64,000 bases of DNA. Source: Nanobdellota archaeon (GTDB lineage: Archaea; Aenigmatarchaeota; Aenigmatarchaeia; QMZP01). How positions within the stretch are numbered: the first letter of the stretch is position 1; each line of letters starts with the position of its first letter. Location: the NCBI GenBank assembly GCA_018816245.1, contig JAHIVW010000003.1, forward strand, positions 248,001-312,000, written 5' to 3'. The notes below the pieces were generated by a model. That model saw nothing but the letters and a program-made list of their open reading frames with translations, made no database searches and had not been told where the DNA came from. Positions 8,487 through 16,667 of the stretch are shown here, one piece after another. The position numbers and the translations under genes were made by a program.

Positions 8487-8786
8487 CTATCCGATATAGC
8501 GTAAGTCTTCGGGAGCTGGCTCGTAGGTAGGGGGCTGTTGGAAGTGTTCAACGAGGGTGTACCAGTCGGTCTTGCCGTCGTTTTCTTTGCGGAGGTAGCC
8601 CTTTTCCTCGAGCTCTTGGAGGAGGTGGATCATGTCGTGGGGATTGGTGCCGATGGCTCGCATGAGCTGCTGCTGGGTGAAGAGCTTGCCCGAGTGTTCG
8701 GTGAGGTAGCGTAAGAGCCGCATGGTCTCGGAATCCTCCTGTTCTTCACTTTCTTCGTCTTCGAAGAGCACGTTGATCACCTCCAT
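8487..8786 (-). CDS. Winged-helix DNA-binding protein with acidic N-terminus
   Basis: A 99-residue protein with an acidic first stretch (FEDEESEEQEDSE), then a winged helix: MRLLRYLTEHSGKLFTQQQLMRAIG, NPHDMIHLLQELEEKGYL and a wing ending in TDWYTLV. It looks like an archaeal MarR/TrmB-like transcription factor. The long ORF-track start (9110) is rejected because a TATA-like TATATAAT on the minus strand, about 8804-8811, lies near 26 bp upstream of the ATG at 8786, giving a leaderless start. Copies of the motif TTTGTGTCAAA lie further upstream. It begins the wHTH-wHTH-cdc48 cluster. Confidence 0.75.
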   Translation of the reverse strand: MEVINVLFEDEESEEQEDSETMRLLRYLTEHSGKLFTQQQLMRAIGTNPHDMIHLLQELEEKGYLRKENDGKTDWYTLVEHFQQPPTYEPAPEDLRYIG

Positions 8787-8862
8787 GAAAGGTTTGTATA
8801 CTTTATTATATAGACCTGTATTATGGAGCGTAATCTTTAAATAGCTGACGGTCGGGGGGGGC

Positions 8863-8912
8863 TTTGTGTCAAATGTAGCTTTTGTGTCAAAAGTCTGATT
8901 TCTGTGTCGGAA
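8863..8912. repeat. Three tandem TTTGTGTCAAA-like motifs
   Basis: TTTGTGTCAAA occurs at 8863-8873 and 8881-8891, with a weaker copy TTTCTGTGTCGGAA at 8899-8912, spaced about 18 bp. They lie upstream of the wHTH gene promoter (start 8786). Related motifs appear at 9363-9424. They could be operator sites or the subterminal repeats of a decayed insertion sequence. Confidence 0.5.
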
Positions 8913-9002
8913 GTAGTCAAGATACAAGAAATGTATACTCGAGTATAGGCATGTTATAAATAACGTCTCAAACATACCGTCTCCGACATAGGAGGTGATT
9001 GA

Positions 9003-9200
9003 ATGAACGTTATGTGTTCGGAGTGCCGAGATCCTGACAATCCAGTTATGGGATTTACTAAGAAAGATGAATACTTTGAATTCATTTGTGGGATCTGCTT
9101 CGATGTCCAAGAGAAAGAGAAAAGACCTACGACATCAAGGAAGCCACCAGCAGAAGAGCTTGCCAATCTCCCTAAATTTACTACTCTTATCAAATTGTAA
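9003..9200 (+). CDS. Small zinc-knuckle protein, unknown
   Basis: A 65-residue protein with paired CxxC knuckles, MCSECRD and ICGICFD, likely binding one zinc, followed by a basic, disordered tail (EKEKRPTTSRKPP). A strong Shine-Dalgarno (AGGAGGTGATTGA) precedes the ATG at 9003, unlike the mostly leaderless neighbours. Its 3' third overlaps, on the other strand, a truncated MT-A70 methyltransferase fragment, so the two arose by rearrangement and the C-terminus may not be native. No function is known. Confidence 0.55.
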   Translation: MNVMCSECRDPDNPVMGFTKKDEYFEFICGICFDVQEKEKRPTTSRKPPAEELANLPKFTTLIKL

Positions 9201-9356
9201 TTTTCCATTATAGTGCCAAGGAGGATCAGCATATATTATGTCAAACTTTCTATTCGGCAGCTTAGGATAAAGACTTGGTAATGGATTTTGTTTTGTTCGT
9301 TTTTTAACATCTTCATTATAGATAGAATATCCAGTTATCATATTTTTTCTATTCAT
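9135..9356 (-). pseudogene. MT-A70 adenine methyltransferase, N-terminal remnant
   Basis: The reverse strand encodes the start of an MT-A70-family N6-adenine methyltransferase: KFDIIYADPPWHYNGK contains the DPPW catalytic motif in its usual context, but the protein ends about 25 residues later (73 aa in all, versus about 180-200 for the family). The rest is missing and replaced by the oppositely oriented gene at 9003. It has a TATA-like box near 9371-9378. The fragment cannot be catalytic because the SAM-binding strands that normally follow are gone. Confidence 0.75.
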
Positions 9357-9362
9357 TTTGGC

Positions 9363-9424
9363 TTTGTGTCATATATACCTAAATTTGCCTACTTTTGGCA
9401 CAAGAAGGAAACTTTTGACACAGA
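9363..9424. repeat. Second cluster of TTTGTGTCAAA-like motifs
   Basis: TTTGTGTCAT at 9363-9372 lies in the plus orientation, then TTTTGGCACAAG at 9393-9404 and CTTTTGACACAG at 9412-9423 in the inverted orientation. Together with the cluster at 8863-8912 there are six copies in about 560 bp, bracketing the MT-A70 remnant. Confidence 0.5.
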
Positions 9425-9426
9425 GG

Positions 9427-9798
9427 TCAAGATTTGGTTTTTTCAGAGATGTATTCAATGGCCATTTCATAATCCATAGAGTTAAAACAGCGCCTCGAAC
9501 TGCTACGTCCCATAGGCTCATGACCGATGCATAGAAGAGTTCCTTTTCCTTCTTTCAACTCTTTGTGATAGAGCTCATTCAATATTATGTAGATTTCAAA
9601 ACCACCTTCTTTGCACGCGGTGTTAGAGCATTGTATCATAGAACGGAAATCGTTCTTACTGAGTCTTGTGTTGTATTTTTCATAACGGTGCTCGTTTGCT
9701 TTCAAAACAATATTCTTGATTCTTGGATAGGCTTTTGAAAAGGTATCGTAAGAGGGTCCTGCGAAGACTCTCTTGGACGGGTCGAATGTGGTTCCCAT
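9427..9798 (-). CDS. Hypothetical protein, 123 aa
   Basis: An intact ORF with no recognised domain. It is mixed alpha/beta with two close cysteines (CSNTACKEGG) and a C-terminal helix (DYEMAIEYISEKTKS). A TATA-like AATTTAAACC on the minus strand (9823-9832) lies 25-34 bp upstream of the ATG at 9798, inside the edge of a transposase remnant. This suggests a real, leaderless accessory gene. The low GC content matches the surrounding decayed DNA. Confidence 0.5.
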   Translation of the reverse strand: MGTTFDPSKRVFAGPSYDTFSKAYPRIKNIVLKANEHRYEKYNTRLSKNDFRSMIQCSNTACKEGGFEIYIILNELYHKELKEGKGTLLCIGHEPMGRSSSRRCFNSMDYEMAIEYISEKTKS

Positions 9799-9820
9799 GA
9801 GAATGTCCTAATGTACAGGT

Positions 9821-10045
9821 TTAAATTGGCAAGTTCCTGTCCTTCAGTTCGCACATCTCCTGTATCAAGACACAGATGTTGTGGCACAGGATTTTCAGCA
9901 ATACCTCGTTGTATTGGGCTGTTTTGGTTTTGCTCTTTACCGAGTCCCCAAACTTGGTCTTCACCATGTGGAACACGGTTTCCACATTGGAACGCTTATG
10001 GTAGTGGGCGAGGAACTTCTCCCGATTGAACACTTCCCGAAGCAC
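9821..10045 (-). pseudogene. DDE transposase, C-terminal remnant (IS4/IS5-like)
   Basis: The 74-residue reverse-strand frame matches the C-terminal end of DDE transposases: HYHKRSNVETVFHMVKTKFG carries the catalytic glutamate in the usual N-x-E context, followed by the helix QYNEVLLKILCHNICVLIQE. The N-terminal two thirds, with both catalytic aspartates, is absent, so it is a dead fragment of an insertion sequence. It supports the view that 8.8-10.1 kb is decayed mobile DNA. Confidence 0.75.
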
Positions 10046-10146
10046 TTCAAACCCCCGCTTTGCTATTTAAAATAGTCTTTTAAAACTTCGGGCTCACGTT
10101 TTGAGCAGAGCGCCATAGAGCGCAGAATCACAAAGGGGTGATAACC

Positions 10147-11442
10147 ATGAAAGGAATACTATCGGGAGGAGCTGTAGCGCTGTTAATTCCGGCACTTGCC
10201 GTCGTTGCAATCGCAGCATCAGGCACATTGCTTGATACTGTCGGGCTCCCGGGAAACGTAATTTCAGTCGCAGGAACGTTTGATGGCACATACTACATGA
10301 CGGTCCCGTACCTCGGGATCGACCAGATCGACATCTATCTTCCCCCAGCACCAGATGCCGTGCCAGGGCCGCCGGCTGATCCCGCGACCGTGATCGCAAG
10401 CAAGAATATTGTCGACGCCGCTGATGGCGTGACCCCGGTCCAAGTGAGCGCCTTGGCCTGGGACCCGCTCAGAGAAGAACTGTGGGGCGCCTACCAAGAC
10501 AAGGTCTGGCTCATTGACCTTGGCGACCCGACCGTAAGCGACACGGTTGAAGCAACATTCCAGTTCAGTCCGTCCGTGCAGGCACCGGGCGAAGTCGGTC
10601 CTGGCTTGTTCAGTGATCTGCCAGGGGTTCCGATGGTTGATGGCCTGGCCTACGATGTGAGTGACGACTCCATTTGGTACAGTCCGGATATCCATGACAA
10701 CGTCTACCATTTCGCGTCAGACGGGACGTATCTCGGCAAGGTGACCCCGAAGAACGCAGCAGGCGTTGCTGATGGCGACGTCAGCGGCGTGACCATCGGG
10801 TCGAACAACACACTCTACATCGGCCGAGACGGGAATTCAGAGATCCGACGCATCGACAAGACCACGGGTGCCTTCATCAGCACCTTCGCAACAACGTCTG
10901 ACCGCGTCGAGGACCTGACGTGTGACCCCGTTACCTACGCACCGAAGGAAGCAATCCTCGCGAAGGACGCCTACTACCAGCTCTACGAAGCGTTCGAAGT
11001 CGAGCCAGGAACCTGTCCGCTGCCAGAGAAACCAAAGACCGAGAGCGAGCTCATTGCCGGGCAGCACATTGTCGTTGGCGTGGTGACCGTGACGAGTGAC
11101 CTCGACAACGTGTACGTGACCTACACCACGACAGGTCATTGGGTCATGGACGAAGTGCACCTGCAGCTTGGTGACGAGCTCGAGGACATTCCACAAACCA
11201 AGAAGGGCAACCCGAAGGTCGGCCACTTTGAATTCAATGTTGAATTCAATACACCTGTAACAACGTACTCGGTGACCAAGCCGATCAGCGAGCTGAACCT
11301 CGACGACAACGATGTCGTGGTTGCAGCGCACGCGGTCGTGACCGACACCGTAACCGGACAAACAGAAACCGCATGGGGTGACACACAAGGACTGCAGTTC
11401 CCGGGAAAGAACTGGGCCATGTACTTTGTGCACGAGTTGTAA
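10147..11442 (+). CDS. Secreted beta-propeller-like protein
   Basis: A 431-residue protein with a Sec signal peptide (MKGILSGGAVALLIPALAVVAIAAS), then about 270 residues of repeating four-strand pattern (FDGTYYMTVPYLG, GVTIGSNNTLYIGRDGNSEIRRID) that suggests a beta-propeller, then a C-terminal beta-sandwich-like domain (EPGTCPLPEKPKTESEL onward). It is rich in Asp, Thr and Val and is presumably exported or cell-surface. The ATG at 10147 follows AAAGGGGTG; the ORF-track GTG at 10138 is part of that ribosome-binding site. A hairpin terminator follows. The ligand is unknown. Confidence 0.72.
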   Translation: MKGILSGGAVALLIPALAVVAIAASGTLLDTVGLPGNVISVAGTFDGTYYMTVPYLGIDQIDIYLPPAPDAVPGPPADPATVIASKNIVDAADGVTPVQVSALAWDPLREELWGAYQDKVWLIDLGDPTVSDTVEATFQFSPSVQAPGEVGPGLFSDLPGVPMVDGLAYDVSDDSIWYSPDIHDNVYHFASDGTYLGKVTPKNAAGVADGDVSGVTIGSNNTLYIGRDGNSEIRRIDKTTGAFISTFATTSDRVEDLTCDPVTYAPKEAILAKDAYYQLYEAFEVEPGTCPLPEKPKTESELIAGQHIVVGVVTVTSDLDNVYVTYTTTGHWVMDEVHLQLGDELEDIPQTKKGNPKVGHFEFNVEFNTPVTTYSVTKPISELNLDDNDVVVAAHAVVTDTVTGQTETAWGDTQGLQFPGKNWAMYFVHEL

Positions 11443-11443
11443 A

Positions 11444-11470
11444 GGGGGAACGCCCCCGCTTTTTCTTTTT
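11444..11470 (+). terminator. Hairpin plus T-tract terminator
   Basis: GGGGGAACGCCCCC, two bases after the stop of the secreted protein gene, is followed by GCTTTTTCTTTTT. Archaeal termination depends mainly on T-tracts; here both a GC stem and a T-tract are present. The opposite-strand gene at 11469 ends at the same place. Confidence 0.6.
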
Positions 11471-12017
11471 AACCTTTGAATGGAAAACCGAATCGAGAAA
11501 AGGCTTGCTGGTGTATTGCTTCCATGCTCATTTCTCGGTATGTCATGAGTTGATTTATGTATTTTGCTATTGCGTATGCGGTCTCATGATCAATGTCCAA
11601 TAGTTGGGTAAGTGTACGTGATTGTTGATAGTTAACCTCCTCAATAATAACCGATCCTTCTATTCCTCTGATGAATTCTGTCGAAGGTGGAATGCGACGG
11701 AATCCTGTTTCTTCAGCATACCTGATGTGACGTCGAGAGTGTTCTGGACGAAACCCATACGTTACAATTCCTGTATCGTCGTCGGAAAGAAGGGAAGCAG
11801 TGAATTCAAGAGGCGGGTCGAATGTCATTCCAGCAAGAAATGTTCGGTTCCCTTGTTGTTGAACTGGTTGAAACTCCATTTCCTTGTCAGGATACTGTTC
11901 AGCGAAGGTTGGCAAAGAATTTTGATAGATACCTCGCACTGCCTGAACGCAGAGATCACCATACCGCCACGTAACAACGCTGCTCTCAATCGATCTTTTT
12001 CGTGGCGATTCTGCCAT
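11469..12017 (-). CDS. Hypothetical protein, 182 aa
   Basis: An intact ORF with no recognised family. It is predicted alpha/beta with a helical C-terminus (LLDIDHETAYAIAKYINQLMTY). There is no signal peptide or membrane helix and no cysteine cluster. A TATA-like CTTTTAAATG (minus strand, about 12038-12047) lies 21-30 bp upstream of the ATG at 12017, consistent with a leaderless gene. It converges on the secreted-protein gene. Confidence 0.6.
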   Translation of the reverse strand: MAESPRKRSIESSVVTWRYGDLCVQAVRGIYQNSLPTFAEQYPDKEMEFQPVQQQGNRTFLAGMTFDPPLEFTASLLSDDDTGIVTYGFRPEHSRRHIRYAEETGFRRIPPSTEFIRGIEGSVIIEEVNYQQSRTLTQLLDIDHETAYAIAKYINQLMTYREMSMEAIHQQAFSRFGFPFKG

Positions 12018-12051
12018 GGAAAGGCCTAAGAGAAAAACATTTAAAAGAACA

Positions 12052-12681
12052 CTACAACTGCTCCCGGATCTCTTTCCGGAGCTTGTTGTATATCTCTTCC
12101 ACGGACACCGGTTCCAGATTACAGAGTTTCTCCCGCTCCTTGAAGGTCACCACCGTGTCCTGCAGCAACACGCGAAGCTGGTCCAGTTCCTTCTGCGCCT
12201 CGTAGAAAAGCGTCGGGTCTTTCTCTGCGAAGTCTGCCTTGAGTTTGTGCACGAGCTTGGTGAACAGGTCGTCAGCCCTGTTCTCAATCCCCTCAGCCTG
12301 GGCAAGAAACTCCCGGTCGTGCTTGATGAGCTTCACCAGCAACCCAGCTTTCAGTGGGCGGAAGCGGCATTGACGCGACTCGATTCGGTTCAGGAAGTGC
12401 AGGAGATCGTCTTTTAGGCTGCCAACCGCATCACCAAAGGGGTGCTTGATCTGGAGTTCGAACAAGAGGTGCTGGACATTGAACAAAATCGTTTCTCCGT
12501 GCCGGAAGAGGCTGAGCGCACGGTTGCACAGCTTGGTATCGGTCTCTGTTGCTGACACCCGGTCTGCATACAAGTAGCGAGGGACGCTCTTTTGAATTTC
12601 CTTAATAGCAGAGAACGTTTCGTTCTTTGCTTCCCGCCAAGCACTGTCGAATTGGCCAAGCTCGTCGATCTCGTCGGGCAT
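12052..12681 (-). CDS. Hypothetical helical protein, 209 aa
   Basis: A soluble, almost wholly alpha-helical, highly charged protein with likely coiled-coil stretches (AQKELDQLRVLLQDTVVTFKEREKL). No enzyme motif is seen. The start at 12681 is followed by MPDEIDELG. The palindrome ATAACGCTGTTAT lies 40-52 bp upstream, one of four such sites in the window, so it may share a regulator with the genes at 19254, 35399 and 55114. It is divergent from the aEF1A gene. Confidence 0.62.
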   Translation of the reverse strand: MPDEIDELGQFDSAWREAKNETFSAIKEIQKSVPRYLYADRVSATETDTKLCNRALSLFRHGETILFNVQHLLFELQIKHPFGDAVGSLKDDLLHFLNRIESRQCRFRPLKAGLLVKLIKHDREFLAQAEGIENRADDLFTKLVHKLKADFAEKDPTLFYEAQKELDQLRVLLQDTVVTFKEREKLCNLEPVSVEEIYNKLRKEIREQL

Positions 12682-12720
12682 GCATATATTTGGTCGTGCA
12701 AACGTAAAAACAGCAGAAGC

Positions 12721-12733
12721 ATAACGCTGTTAT
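12721..12733. promoter_or_regulatory. Palindromic motif ATAAC-n3-GTTAT, copy 1
   Basis: ATAACGCTGTTAT lies 40-52 bp upstream of the minus-strand start at 12681, in the divergent gap with aEF1A. It differs by one base from the other three copies (consensus ATAACAnTGTTAT). Confidence 0.5.
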
Positions 12734-12875
12734 GGAACGCCAAAACATCCGTTTTGAACGTTTATAAACCCACCTTGCATAACATAGTCACCTTCCTATA
12801 GTATTATATAGGAAAAAACGCGTACCGCAAAGCGGTTTTGCGCTTTTAACAGAAATCCAAAAGGAGTGAAGCACT

Positions 12876-14162
12876 ATGGCAGACAAGCCCCACATGAACC
12901 TGATCAGCTCTGGACATGTCGACCACGGCAAGTCCACATTGATCGGGCGACTGCTCTTCGACTCGGGGAACGTTCCCGAGCAGGAGATGCGAAAATTAGA
13001 AGCAAAAGCAAAGGAATTGAAACGTGAGACCTTCGAGTTCGCCTTCGTGATGGATAACCTGAAGGAAGAGCGAGAGCGTGGACTCACCATCGACCTGATG
13101 TACAAGGGTTTCGATACCAAGAAATACTTTTTTACCTTGATCGATTGCCCGGGCCACAAGGACTTCATCAAGAACATGATTACCGGTGCCAGCCAGGCCG
13201 ATGCAGCAATCCTTGTGTGTTCCGCAAAGGAAGGTGTCCAGGAACAGACCAAGGAGCACCTCTACTTGGAGCGTGTTCTCGGGATCAAGGACATTATCGT
13301 TGCCGTGAACAAGATGGACGCGGTCGGCTACGAGGAAGCGAAGTACAAGGCCATTAAGGACGAGGTTGGCAAGTTGCTCGCTGGTCTCGGCTACAAGATT
13401 GATACCATTCCGTTCATCCCGACATCCGCATGGAAGGGTGACAATGTTGTCAAGAAGTCCGAAAACATGGCATGGTACAAAGGTCCGACCTTGATCGAAG
13501 CACTCGATTCTTTCCCAGAGCCACAAAAGCCAGTCGACAAGCCGCTGCGCATGCCGATCCAGGACGTGTACACCATTACTGGTGTCGGTGCTGTGCCGGT
13601 TGGCCGTGTCGAGTCTGGTAAGATGAAACCTGGCGACAAGGTTGTCTTCATGCCTTCTGGAGCGCAGGCTGAGGTGAAATCCATTGAGATGCACCACAAG
13701 CAGATTCCAGAAGCAAAGGCAGGAGACAACATCGGGTTCAACGTGCGTGGTGCAGGCAAGGGCGACATCCGCAAGGGTGACGTCGTCGGCCATGCGAACA
13801 ACCCACCGACCGTTGCCAAGGAATTCACTGGCCAGATCATCGTGCTCCAGCACCCGACGGTGATCACCAAGGGGTACATGCCGGTCTTCCACATCCACAC
13901 CTCGCACGTTGCTGGCAAGATCATTGAGATCGTGAAAAAACTCGATCCCAAGACCGGTGAAGTCCTGCAGGAACATCCGGACATGTTGAAGAGCGGCGAT
14001 GCTGCCATTATCAAAGTCCAGCCTGCAACACCAGTTGCGATCGAGAAGCAAGCAGACTACCCGCAGCTCGCCAAGTTCGCCATCCGCGACATGGGCAAGA
14101 CCGTTGCGGCTGGGATCTGCATTGATCTTGTGCCGGTCGAGAAAAAAGCTGATAAAAAGTAA
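12876..14162 (+). CDS. tuf: Translation elongation factor 1A (aEF1A, EF-Tu-like GTPase)
   Basis: Delivers aminoacyl-tRNA to the ribosome. All G motifs are visible: G1 [10 protein letters not shown]3 DCPGH, G4 NKMD and G5 near TSAWKGDN. Domains 2 and 3 follow ([24 protein letters not shown] onward). The 428-residue length is normal for archaea. The ATG at 12876 has an AAAAGGAGTG Shine-Dalgarno, and a TATA box (ATTATATAGG, about 12803-12812) lies roughly 65 bp upstream, so this mRNA has a leader, unlike many neighbours. It stands alone rather than with ribosomal protein genes. A pyrimidine-rich run follows the stop and probably terminates transcription. Confidence 0.97.
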   Translation: MADKPHMNLISSGHVDHGKSTLIGRLLFDSGNVPEQEMRKLEAKAKELKRETFEFAFVMDNLKEERERGLTIDLMYKGFDTKKYFFTLIDCPGHKDFIKNMITGASQADAAILVCSAKEGVQEQTKEHLYLERVLGIKDIIVAVNKMDAVGYEEAKYKAIKDEVGKLLAGLGYKIDTIPFIPTSAWKGDNVVKKSENMAWYKGPTLIEALDSFPEPQKPVDKPLRMPIQDVYTITGVGAVPVGRVESGKMKPGDKVVFMPSGAQAEVKSIEMHHKQIPEAKAGDNIGFNVRGAGKGDIRKGDVVGHANNPPTVAKEFTGQIIVLQHPTVITKGYMPVFHIHTSHVAGKIIEIVKKLDPKTGEVLQEHPDMLKSGDAAIIKVQPATPVAIEKQADYPQLAKFAIRDMGKTVAAGICIDLVPVEKKADKK

Positions 14163-14243
14163 TTTTGAGGTTCTTCCCCTCTTTCTCTTTTCTTCAGGGG
14201 TTAGCGGAAGCTTGATTTAAAGTTTAGACTGTTACCCAAGTGC

Positions 14244-15764
14244 ATGCTTGATCCATGGATCCGAGAAGAGTGTGGGGTTGCCGCGATTGTTGGGAAAGAG
14301 AAGCATTACCCTGCAGCTCGAATGGTTCGGGAAGGCATGCGATATCTTGGCCATCGGGGTCATGACGGATATGGAGTTGTTACGTTCCTTGGTGAGGACG
14401 GAAATCCGCCACTCACCCGTGCAGTAAAACTTGGTCCTGTCGGCGATGATTTCTCAGAATCAAGTTATCGCCGCATGCGAGGATCATCAGCAGTTGGTCA
14501 TAACCGCTATGCAACCTCAAATGCAAGGGGAAAGAAGTCGCTCCAACCGCTGATGGACGAACTTGGACCTGGCTATCTTTCACTTGCGCATAACGGGACA
14601 ATTGAGAACGGGATTGCCCTTGCACGACGGATGCTTGAAGAAGGAGAACGATTCACAACAGGACGGGCAACACAGCACGCTCCGTATGAAACAACCGTAA
14701 GTGATTCTGAAGTTTTTCTTCGATTGATTGGAAGAAGCGATGATGTTGTTACAGGAATCCAAAAAGCCTCACAAACAGTGCGGGGTGGGTATGCAGCTGT
14801 GGTCATGGACCAACAAGGCGTTCTCTACGCGTTTCGCGATCCACGCGGCATTAAACCACTCTGCATGGGAAGGAATGAAGACGCGGTCGGTGTATTCTCA
14901 GAGAATGTTGTTTTCAATTCATCGAATCTTAGGATGGAATTCGACCAAGATCTGGAACCAGGTGTTATTTACCGCATGAGCCGAGACGGGATTGACACCT
15001 TTGATCTTCCGGACAAGGGAAAAGTCCCTTATGCAGGCTGTCTCTTTGAAAACGTGTACTTTGGTCATGAAGGGAGTACGATTGACGGTGTTTCAGTTCA
15101 CGGAGTCCGGGTCGCTGGTGGCCGCATGCTCGGAAAGAAAGCAAAGGAAATGGATCTGGCCGTTGAGAAATACGTTACTGTCCCGATTCCGTTTTCAGGG
15201 ATGAGTTGGGCAGAAGGATTTGCTGAAGAGACCGGACGACCATTCACGTCATTCCTCCATCGACAACGCGAGCAGCGGTCATTTATTCTTGATCGCGATG
15301 AATACAGAAAGCGGGCAGCAATAGAGAAATTCATTCTGCTGAGAGAAGCAATTTCACAACATCCTTATGCACTCGTGGTTGATGATTCCGGGGTCAGAGG
15401 CAATGTGTCACGGCAGGTTGCGCGACGTCTTCGCGACGCTGGTGTCAAGGAATTACATTACTTCTTTGGGTTTCCTCAAGTCATTGCAGCATGCCCGTGG
15501 GGTGGCATTGACATGAAAACGTCAAATGAGCAGATGGCAAATGCATTTCCGCAAGAAGAAGATCTCCGAAAATTCCTCAAGGCAGATTCAGTCACGTTCA
15601 ATTTTGTTGGGGATCTTGTCGCAGCTATGAATAGTGCTCTTGTCAGAAAGCCCCCGTGGCGAAAGGAAAAGAAGATCGAACTCCATGATTTGTGCACACA
15701 CTGCATCAGTCGGATGAACCCGTTTCAGCTTCAAGAACACGAATTATACCCTACAGACACGTAG
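14244..15764 (+). CDS. purF: Amidophosphoribosyltransferase
   Basis: First committed step of purine synthesis: PRPP plus glutamine to phosphoribosylamine. The class II glutaminase domain starts at Cys10 (CGVAAIVG) after a nine-residue propeptide (MLDPWIREE) that should be removed. The RGHDGYGV and GHNRYAT motifs follow, and the PRPP site is VVDDSGVRGNVSRQ. The 506-residue length is normal. The C-terminal HDLCTHCISRM may provide Fe-S ligands as in Bacillus-type PurF, but this is uncertain. A TATA-like TTTAAAGT (14217-14224) about 20-27 bp upstream of the ATG indicates a leaderless gene. No other purine synthesis genes are adjacent. Confidence 0.93.
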   Translation: MLDPWIREECGVAAIVGKEKHYPAARMVREGMRYLGHRGHDGYGVVTFLGEDGNPPLTRAVKLGPVGDDFSESSYRRMRGSSAVGHNRYATSNARGKKSLQPLMDELGPGYLSLAHNGTIENGIALARRMLEEGERFTTGRATQHAPYETTVSDSEVFLRLIGRSDDVVTGIQKASQTVRGGYAAVVMDQQGVLYAFRDPRGIKPLCMGRNEDAVGVFSENVVFNSSNLRMEFDQDLEPGVIYRMSRDGIDTFDLPDKGKVPYAGCLFENVYFGHEGSTIDGVSVHGVRVAGGRMLGKKAKEMDLAVEKYVTVPIPFSGMSWAEGFAEETGRPFTSFLHRQREQRSFILDRDEYRKRAAIEKFILLREAISQHPYALVVDDSGVRGNVSRQVARRLRDAGVKELHYFFGFPQVIAACPWGGIDMKTSNEQMANAFPQEEDLRKFLKADSVTFNFVGDLVAAMNSALVRKPPWRKEKKIELHDLCTHCISRMNPFQLQEHELYPTDT

Positions 15765-15800
15765 ATGCACATAAAAAGATTTCTGACAATACTATACAGC

Positions 15801-16667
15801 ATGACGTTGCCAGTTGAGCGAGTGCAGCGTATGCTGCTCGGATGGTACGCCAAGAACATGCGCGTTCTCCCGTGGCGACAGACAACCGATCCGTACCATA
15901 TTCTCGTCTCCGAAATGATGCTGCAGCAGACACAAGTCTCCCGTGTCATCCCGAAGTACGAAGCGTTTCTCAACACCTTTCCTACAGTTGAACGCCTTGC
16001 AGCAGCACGACCTGGCGCTGTCATTGTCGCCTGGAAAGGGCTCGGGTACAACCGGCGCGCCATCAACTTGCACAAAGCAGCGCAAGCCATCCGGGACACG
16101 TACAACGGGGAATTCCCACACAAACCAGAACAGTTGCGAACCTTGCCCGGCATCGGTGAATATACCTCTTCGGCGGTTGCCACGTTCGCGTACAATCATC
16201 CGGTCGCGGTTGTTGACACAAATGTCCGAAGAATCATCCAGCGGGTGATGGGCTGGCCAACACCAATCGAAGAACTCATTGCTCTCCAAGCACAGCAGCT
16301 GTTGCCGAAAGAAGCACGACGGTGGAACAACGCGATCATGGATTTCGGCGCCATGATCTGCACAGACAAGCCGTCCTGTTCGCTCTGCCCGATAGTAGAA
16401 CATTGCCGTTACGAGAAGCTCCCGGCAGCTGAACAACAGCACTTTACATACGCGGTGAGAAAACAAGGAACTTTCAAAGGATCGGACCGCTACTTTCGCG
16501 GGCGCATCATCGACCTGCTTCGCTCCAATGGAGAACTCACCACAAACCAACTCAAGAAGATGCTCACCCGGTTTGGCACGCCGCAAAAACCCATGGCAGC
16601 GCTCCTCTCGGACTTAGAACAAGACGGTCTGGTAAAGCGAGTCGGTACAACAATCATGCTGCCGTAG
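15801..16667 (+). CDS. mutY: A/G-specific adenine glycosylase with C-terminal winged helix
   Basis: Removes adenine mispaired with 8-oxoguanine. MutY hallmarks are LPWRQTTDPYHILVSEMMLQ with QTQV, the helix-hairpin-helix LPGIGEYTSSAVATFA with VDTNVRR, and a C-x6-C-x2-C-x5-C 4Fe-4S loop (CTDKPSCSLCPIVEHC). The usual C-terminal NUDIX-like 8-oxoG recognition domain is missing. Instead the last 60 residues look like a winged helix (IIDLLRSNGELTTNQLKKML). The ORF-track start is 15765; the ATG at 15801 is preferred because it precedes the family core and a TATA-like CATAAAAAG (15769-15777) lies 24-32 bp upstream. The gene follows purF by 36 bp. Confidence 0.88.
   Translation: MTLPVERVQRMLLGWYAKNMRVLPWRQTTDPYHILVSEMMLQQTQVSRVIPKYEAFLNTFPTVERLAAARPGAVIVAWKGLGYNRRAINLHKAAQAIRDTYNGEFPHKPEQLRTLPGIGEYTSSAVATFAYNHPVAVVDTNVRRIIQRVMGWPTPIEELIALQAQQLLPKEARRWNNAIMDFGAMICTDKPSCSLCPIVEHCRYEKLPAAEQQHFTYAVRKQGTFKGSDRYFRGRIIDLLRSNGELTTNQLKKMLTRFGTPQKPMAALLSDLEQDGLVKRVGTTIMLP

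Noticed and set aside
8954-9232. 92-aa minus-strand ORF as continuation of the MT-A70 gene after a frameshift
   Set aside because: Its sequence shows no MT-A70 motifs after DPPW, so a simple frameshift does not restore the enzyme.
12996-14051. 351-aa minus-strand ORF opposite aEF1A
   Set aside because: Antisense shadow of a highly expressed, codon-biased gene.
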